NCBI RefSeq assembly: GCF_964340395.1
Contig: NC_135557.1
Coordinates: forward strand, 6,727,216-6,791,215
Origin: Glandiceps talaboti
Lineage: Eukaryota; Hemichordata; Enteropneusta; Spengelidae
DNA: 64,000 bases
Direction of reading: 5' to 3'
Below are positions 59,801-64,000 of this stretch, in pieces (position 1 is the stretch's first letter; the number at the start of each line of letters is the position of its first letter). The position numbers were made by a program, and so were the translations under genes. The notes under the pieces were generated by a model. The model was not told the DNA's origin. It saw only the letters and a list, made by a program, of their open reading frames with translations, and did not search any database.

Positions 59801-62800
59801 GTGCATATGCAAGATATGTTTGTGTGCCTGTGTATATGCAAGATATGTTTGTGTGCCTGTGTATATGCAAGATATGTTTGTGTGCATGTGTATATGCAAG
59901 ATATGTTTGTGTGCATGTGTATATGCAAGATACAAATGTATGTTTGTGTGCCTGTGTATATGCAAGATGTGTTTGTGTGCCTGTGTATATGCAAGATATG
60001 TTTGTGTGCCTGTGTATATGCAAGATATGTTTGTGTGCCTGAAGATATGCAAGATATGTTTGTGTGCCTGTGTATATGCAAGACATGTTTGTGTGCCTGT
60101 GTATATGCAAGATATGTTTCTGTGCCTGTGTATATGCAAGATATGTTTGTGTGCCTGTGTATATGCAAGATATGTGTGTGTGCCTGTGTATATGCAAGAT
60201 ATGTTTGTGTGCATGTGTATATGCAAGATATGTTTGTGTGCCTGTGTATATGCAAGATATGTTTGTGTGCATGTGTATATGCAAGACATGTTTGTGTGCC
60301 TGTGTATATGCAAGATATGTTTGTGTGCCTGTGTATATGCAAGATATGTTTGTGTGCCTGTGTATATGCAAGATATGTTTGTGTGCCTGTGTATATGCAA
60401 GATATGTTTGTGTTCCTGTGTATATGCAAGATATGTTTGTGTGCCTGTGTATATGCAAGATATGTTTGTGTGCATGTGTATATGCAAGATATGTTTGTGT
60501 GCCTGTGTATATGCAAGATATGTTTGTGTGCATGTGTATATGCAAGATATGTTTGTGTTCCTGTGTATATGCAAGATATGTTTGTGTGCCTGTGTATATG
60601 CAAGATATGTTTGTGTGCATGTGTATATGCAAGATATGTTTGTGTGCATGTGTATATGCAAGATATGTTTGTGTGCCTGTGTATATGCAAGATATGTTTG
60701 TGTGCATGTGTATATGCAAGATATGTTTGTGTGCCTGTGTATATGCAAGATATGTTTGTGTGCATGTGTATATGCAAGATATGTTTGTGTGCCTGTGTAT
60801 ATGCAAGATATGTGTGTGTGCATGTGTATATGCAAGATATGTTTGTGTGCCTGTGTATATGCAAGATATGTTTGTGTGCCTGTGTATATGCAAGATATGT
60901 TTGTGTTCCTGTGTATATGTAAGACATGTTTGTGTGCCTGTGTATATGAGCAGTCATCTCACATTGATTTTAGACATAAACAAATTCTGATAGAAGGTCT
61001 ATTCCAGATATGTCAGCTGTTTAATCACTTCAAATTAAGATTACTCAAGTTGACCACATTTTTAGTCATTTTTCTGGACTGCTTACCTCGGTATTCAAAT
61101 TTGATGTAACTTGGAATTTCTAGTTGTCGGGAATTCATACAAAACATACAATGTACATGTTATATACTCTTAGGTCATGATATATCTGGAATGAGTCCAA
61201 AATGGAGTAAGCCATCATTTTCAATTCTTTCTTCTGTAGGCCATGGATCCAGACACCGCCTCTAAGATTGATGAGTTTATTGAGAAATTGAAGAAATTAA
61301 AAGAAGTTACATCATCATTTACAATAGTAAGTAGAATCATACACAGTGGATGTTTTCAGTTTTTAACGAGAAGGAAACCTAACCTGTAGTAACTATTTCT
61401 ATTTTCTGGCACAAAAATAACATCTCTGTCTACATAATGTGCTTTACAATTACGTCATTTCAAACAAATGTTGAAGTAACATCAACTCGTGCAGTATAAC
61501 TGATATTTGTAATTTAATCATGTGTACATTATTAACACTGAACCCATGAGGGATGGCCCTCACTGGGCTTCCTGGGAGACAAGTGTTTATATACTTAAAG
61601 AACTATCTAGTATAAATAAAGATTATTATTACTGTAACATTACATATATTTATTCATATTAGCACTAATAGTAGTACCTTGCTGTGACTTTCTAGGTATT
61701 AAAGTGGCCATATGGATGAGGATTGGGTATTTATTTTGGATTTTGGATTTGTAAAACAATTTTATCATGGCTTCCGACTTGAAATGTCAATGTGAAACAA
61801 CGCATGCAAAGTCCTTGTTTGCAACTTGATGAATTGCAAATGATTAATAATTGTATAAAATGCTTGTTATTGTACGTTTTGTAGCACATTGCAATGATTG
61901 AGATACAAATTGAAAGACTGACATAGTCAATGTTGTTTCACCTTTATTTTTCAAGTTGGAAAACGTAGCTAAGTTATTTTATAAATTAGAAATCCAAAAT
62001 ACATACCAAATCCTCATCGATATGGCCACTTTTAGTGACTTTAATATATGTGAGAGGACAGGTCTAATCTAGCTGTAAGCTATTTCCTGACTCCCCATTT
62101 ACCCACTGTTATATTTATTTGGGGTAAATGAACTGATAATTGTTATGAAAATAATGTTTAAGTTATCATGATAAAAATGTGATAATAATTATATCAATAC
62201 AAAGTCAGTATAAAAATGGATTCAATTTTTGACTATTTTCACACGCAAGTCGTCGTTTTCAAGAAATTTGAACAAATATACGATGATTTCCTTCTCCAGA
62301 TTCTAGATGATCCCACTGGTAACAGTTTTATTGAAAATCCCAGGGCACCCCAAAAAGATCCAGCTCTGACAGTTACAAAGTATACAAGAACATTACAACA
62401 AGATAAACAGCTTGGACTAGTGGTTAGTATACTTCACTATATCTTGTGTAAGTTAGTCATTTTTTTTTTGTCTTGGTCGGTATGTTATGAGTAATACAAC
62501 ACCGGCAATCAATATAGTTTTGGGGACTGCCAGTGTTGACACTATCAAGATTACTGAAATATTAATTAATTAATTAATTAATTAATACAATGAGTCACCA
62601 TTATGAAATAAAACACATCAAAACCAAAGTGAAATGAACGATGAAACAGCATAACATAGCAAAACTAAACAAAGTGAAATGAACGATGAAACAAAGCGTA
62701 ATATAGCAAAACTAAAAGTGAAATGAACGAAGAAACAGCGTAACATAGCAAAACTGAACAAAGAGAAATGAACGATGAAACAAAGCGTAACATAGCAAAA

Positions 62801-63148
62801 CTGAAAAAAGTGAAATGAACGATGAAACAAAGCGTAACATAGCGAAAACAAAGTGAAATGAACGATGAAACAAAGCACAATATAGCAAAAATATAAACAA
62901 AGTGAAATGAACGATGAAACAAAAATAAACGTAATGAAACAAAATAACATAAATACTTTATTCTTCTCAATATCCAGGCAGATGGTGATGCTGAAGATGA
63001 TATAGTAGCTAAAACAGATGATGATGGGATTGCTAGACCACGGACATTAGCACAGCAAGATGACAGCGATAATGCAGCCAAGAATGAAATTATGGTATTC
63101 CAAACAAATTGTTCAAATTGCAATAGTCCGTGTGACACCAATATGAAG
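56883..63148 (+). CDS. ZPR1: Zinc finger protein ZPR1, N-terminal 273 aa (exons 1-6, continues off the window)
   Basis: ZPR1 is a conserved eukaryotic zinc-finger protein that binds translation elongation factor eEF1A and shuttles to the nucleus. Exons: 56883-56996, 57947-58108, 59391-59552, 61240-61326, 62300-62422 and 62978-63148, all in phase 0 with GT-AG borders. ZnF1 is CVNC (32-35) with CPHC (61-64). It is followed by [35 protein letters not shown] and [10 protein letters not shown], the typical first half-repeat, then [20 protein letters not shown]. An acidic linker precedes the start of ZnF2, NCSNC (261-264). The exon 6 donor is either AAG|GTTGTC (63148) or GTCC|GTATCC (63155). The second half-repeat, about 185 residues in the human protein, is beyond the right edge. 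An in-frame ATG at 56823 would add 20 residues unlike the family, so 56883 is preferred. Introns 1-5 hold foldbacks and three tandem arrays. Confidence 0.95.
57194..57320. mobile_element. Foldback (MITE-like) element in ZPR1 intron 1
   Basis: TAGTCCTGCTTGCACA and TGCGCAAGCAGGACTA form inverted ends. GCACCAT directly flanks both sides (57187-57193 and 57321-57327), extending to 8 bp with one mismatch. An 8-bp duplication would fit hAT-like elements, but with 127 bp and no transposase this is only a guess. Confidence 0.6.
57536..57861. mobile_element. Palindromic MITE family, copy 1 (ZPR1 intron 1)
   Basis: The ends AGTGGCCATATGGATGAGG and CCTCATCTATATGTCCATT are inverted. Inner arms also pair: AAACAATTTTATCAT and AAAATTGTTTGG, CAATGTGAAACA and TGTTTCACATTG. 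The element is foldback throughout. It shares sequence over its full length with 61702-62031. Confidence 0.75.
58375..58660 (+). repeat. Dispersed repeat with GGTAGTCC/GGGCTACCA motifs
   Basis: The segment starts AGGGCTTGAAATTAACTTTT and ends GGGACTACTACATTGAGCCC, weakly inverted ends. Repeated TGGGCTACCA and TGGTAG motifs lie between. It resembles an interspersed repeat type seen in several animal genomes, but I cannot name the family. Confidence 0.45.
58718..59293. repeat. Minisatellite, 32-bp unit, exactly 18 copies, apparently identical, in ZPR1 intron 2
   Basis: The unit is AATATCAATCCAGCTA plus TAACAATGGAATCATT. The span is 576 bp = 18 x 32, and I see no substitution in any copy, unlike every other array in the window. 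It lies 97 bp before the exon 3 acceptor. Confidence 0.97.
59566..60950. repeat. Minisatellite, 29-bp unit, about 47 copies, in ZPR1 intron 3
   Basis: The unit is GTGTGCCTGTGTATATG plus CAAGATATGTTT, starting from a (GT)n run just after the exon 3 donor. Main variants are GCCTG/GCATG, GTTCCTG and GATATG/GACATG. A 29-bp period without stops leaves all three frames open on both strands; the Cys/Val/Tyr and His/Thr/Ile frames of 450-490 codons are artefacts. The alternating purine-pyrimidine content is high, so Z-DNA is possible. Confidence 0.96.
61702..62031. mobile_element. Palindromic MITE family, copy 2 (ZPR1 intron 4)
   Basis: The terminal repeats AAGTGGCCATATGGATGAGG and CCTCATCGATATGGCCACTT are near-perfect complements, flanked by TTA on both sides (61699-61701, 62032-62034), a possible 3-bp target duplication. 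The body matches copy 1 at 57536-57861. No coding capacity. Confidence 0.8.
62558..62948. repeat. (TTAA/ATTA)n run and ~45-bp tandem array in ZPR1 intron 5
   Basis: (ATTA)n at about 62560-62586 is followed by about 7-8 copies of a unit built from AAAGTGAAATGAACGATGAA, ACAAAGCGTAACATAGCAAA and ACTGAAC. Unit length varies from 36 to 46 bp. The array ends only about 30 bp before the exon 6 acceptor, so it abuts or includes the polypyrimidine and branch-site region. The Phe-rich minus-strand frames are artefacts. Confidence 0.88.
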
Positions 63149-63246
63149 GTTGTCCGTATCCTTGGAGATTAATAGAATGAAAAATGCATATTATTATGTA
63201 TAAACTCTTATACCATGCATGACACATGTTAGAACAAAAAATATGG

Positions 63247-63450
63247 AATATATACTGTGATCGTTCTACAACATGACAACGCGTGTCGATGTCACTGGTT
63301 CTGCTATGTTTGAAATATGAGTCTAAACGTTCAAAATTGTCATTACTTATCCAGCCAGCAAATGCTCATGACTCAAGGGTTGTCACGAACTACGTATTGC
63401 CTAGTGACTCGTAGTGACAAAGGCCCCTTAGGTCCCTCATATTTTACTTG
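63247..63450 (+). repeat. Dispersed repeat, copy 2 (first copy at 411-660)
   Basis: Same orientation as copy 1; shared GACAACGCGTGTC, GTCACTGGT, AAATATGAGTC, ACGTTCAAAATTG and TGACTCGTAGTGACAAA blocks. The middle differs by small insertions. Confidence 0.6.
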
Positions 63451-63923
63451 GCTTGACAAAGAAAAATGTAGGGGAATAACATCTAAGTATGCATGACAGA
63501 AAGGCAAAACAAGAAATCAATTTATTATTCAAATAACACAGCTACTAGCAGAAAGGATATGTCAAGAGCTTTCAGAAAATGTATACGTTTTTGGGTGTGT
63601 TGATTTATAGCTCGATTTGACAGCTTTATTTACAAGACACATTCTGTATGGTCTGTACCCATACAAGTGAACTCTACTTCGGAAATGTGTTTTCTTAAAC
63701 TCAGGTTCCTGAGTGTCATTTCAGGATTTTACTAACTAATTATGAACGATTTTACAGAAACATAATTTTCAAGTTTGCCGCACTCATGGATTTTGGATTT
63801 TGGTCACATTGTCTCAATGAAGGGAGCTAGTAGTAATGCATATACAATAGACGGTGTTTTTGCTAAGGTTGGGGAACCCTGGCTTCAGAAAGGAGAAAGG
63901 GATAAAACTGCAGACATCAAACC

Positions 63924-64000
63924 GTGGATGAATGGAACCTGTTACAGACGGGGAAAGTAAACAAATGAATCGGATTAATAACATTTGGCACAGCATGTTG
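63924..64000 (+). mobile_element. Arm of the 26.6-kb foldback family, cut by the window edge
   Basis: GTGGATGAATGGAACCTGTT and GGGGAAAGTAAACAAATG, followed by a GGCACAGCATGTTG block, match both arms of the element at 26628-26907. The rest of the copy should lie to the right. Confidence 0.65.

Larger units (their letters stand above)
63149..64000. other. ZPR1 intron 6, start (runs off the window)
   Basis: No exon matching the second half of ZPR1 was found. It includes copy 2 of the dispersed repeat (63247-63450) and the arm of the foldback element described at 26628-26907. Confidence 0.55.

Noticed and set aside
59420-61109. Open frames of 308-488 codons on both strands
   Set aside because: They are phases of the 29-bp intronic array; the minus-strand frames even run through ZPR1 exon 3 in antisense.

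Overview
The window is nuclear DNA from a metazoan, most likely a marine invertebrate. It has GT-AG spliced genes, large introns, AT-rich noncoding DNA, a CR1/L2-type retroposon and a RAG1-N-terminal-like transposase of a kind reported from molluscs and other invertebrates. The exact clade (hemichordate, amphioxus, cnidarian, mollusc) cannot be fixed from this sequence. No prokaryotic or organellar features were seen.

Layout. (1) 1-3.3 kb: two exons of a carboxylesterase/acetylcholinesterase-type gene on the minus strand, with a 5'-truncated non-LTR retroposon in the intron between them. (2) 3.3-25.4 kb: no convincing gene; microsatellites, foldback elements and two large minisatellites (63-bp unit at 13.1-16.2 kb, 52-bp unit at 19.2-23.2 kb). 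(3) 25.4-56.3 kb: the complete TOMM40 gene on the minus strand, six coding exons giving 327 aa. Its 16-kb intron 4 holds, on the opposite strand, a ten-exon transposase-like gene with a RAG1-type N-terminus and RING finger (27.8-37.0 kb, with one frame break), and a TIR/TSD-bounded DNA transposon carrying a RecQ-helicase fragment (37.97-39.51 kb). (4) 56.9-63.1 kb: the first six exons of ZPR1 on the plus strand, head to head with TOMM40 across a 533-bp CCAAT-rich interval; the gene continues beyond the window.

The most striking object is the 8.3-kb array of about 277 copies of a 30-bp unit in TOMM40 intron 2. It is an expansion of the exon 2/intron 2 boundary. Each unit carries the last 15 nt of exon 2 (L-S-P-S-E, in phase), a 5' splice site and a TTACAG acceptor-like end, so the authentic donor is the first of hundreds of look-alikes. 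Failure to splice at it leaves an open frame through about 30 repeats.

More than a third of the window is tandem repeat. Arrays of 29, 30, 31, 32, 34/40, 37, ~45, 52, 53, 63 and 69 bp sit in almost every large intron and intergenic stretch. Several create long open frames (up to ~1090 codons) that are artefacts of stop-free units and should not be annotated as proteins.
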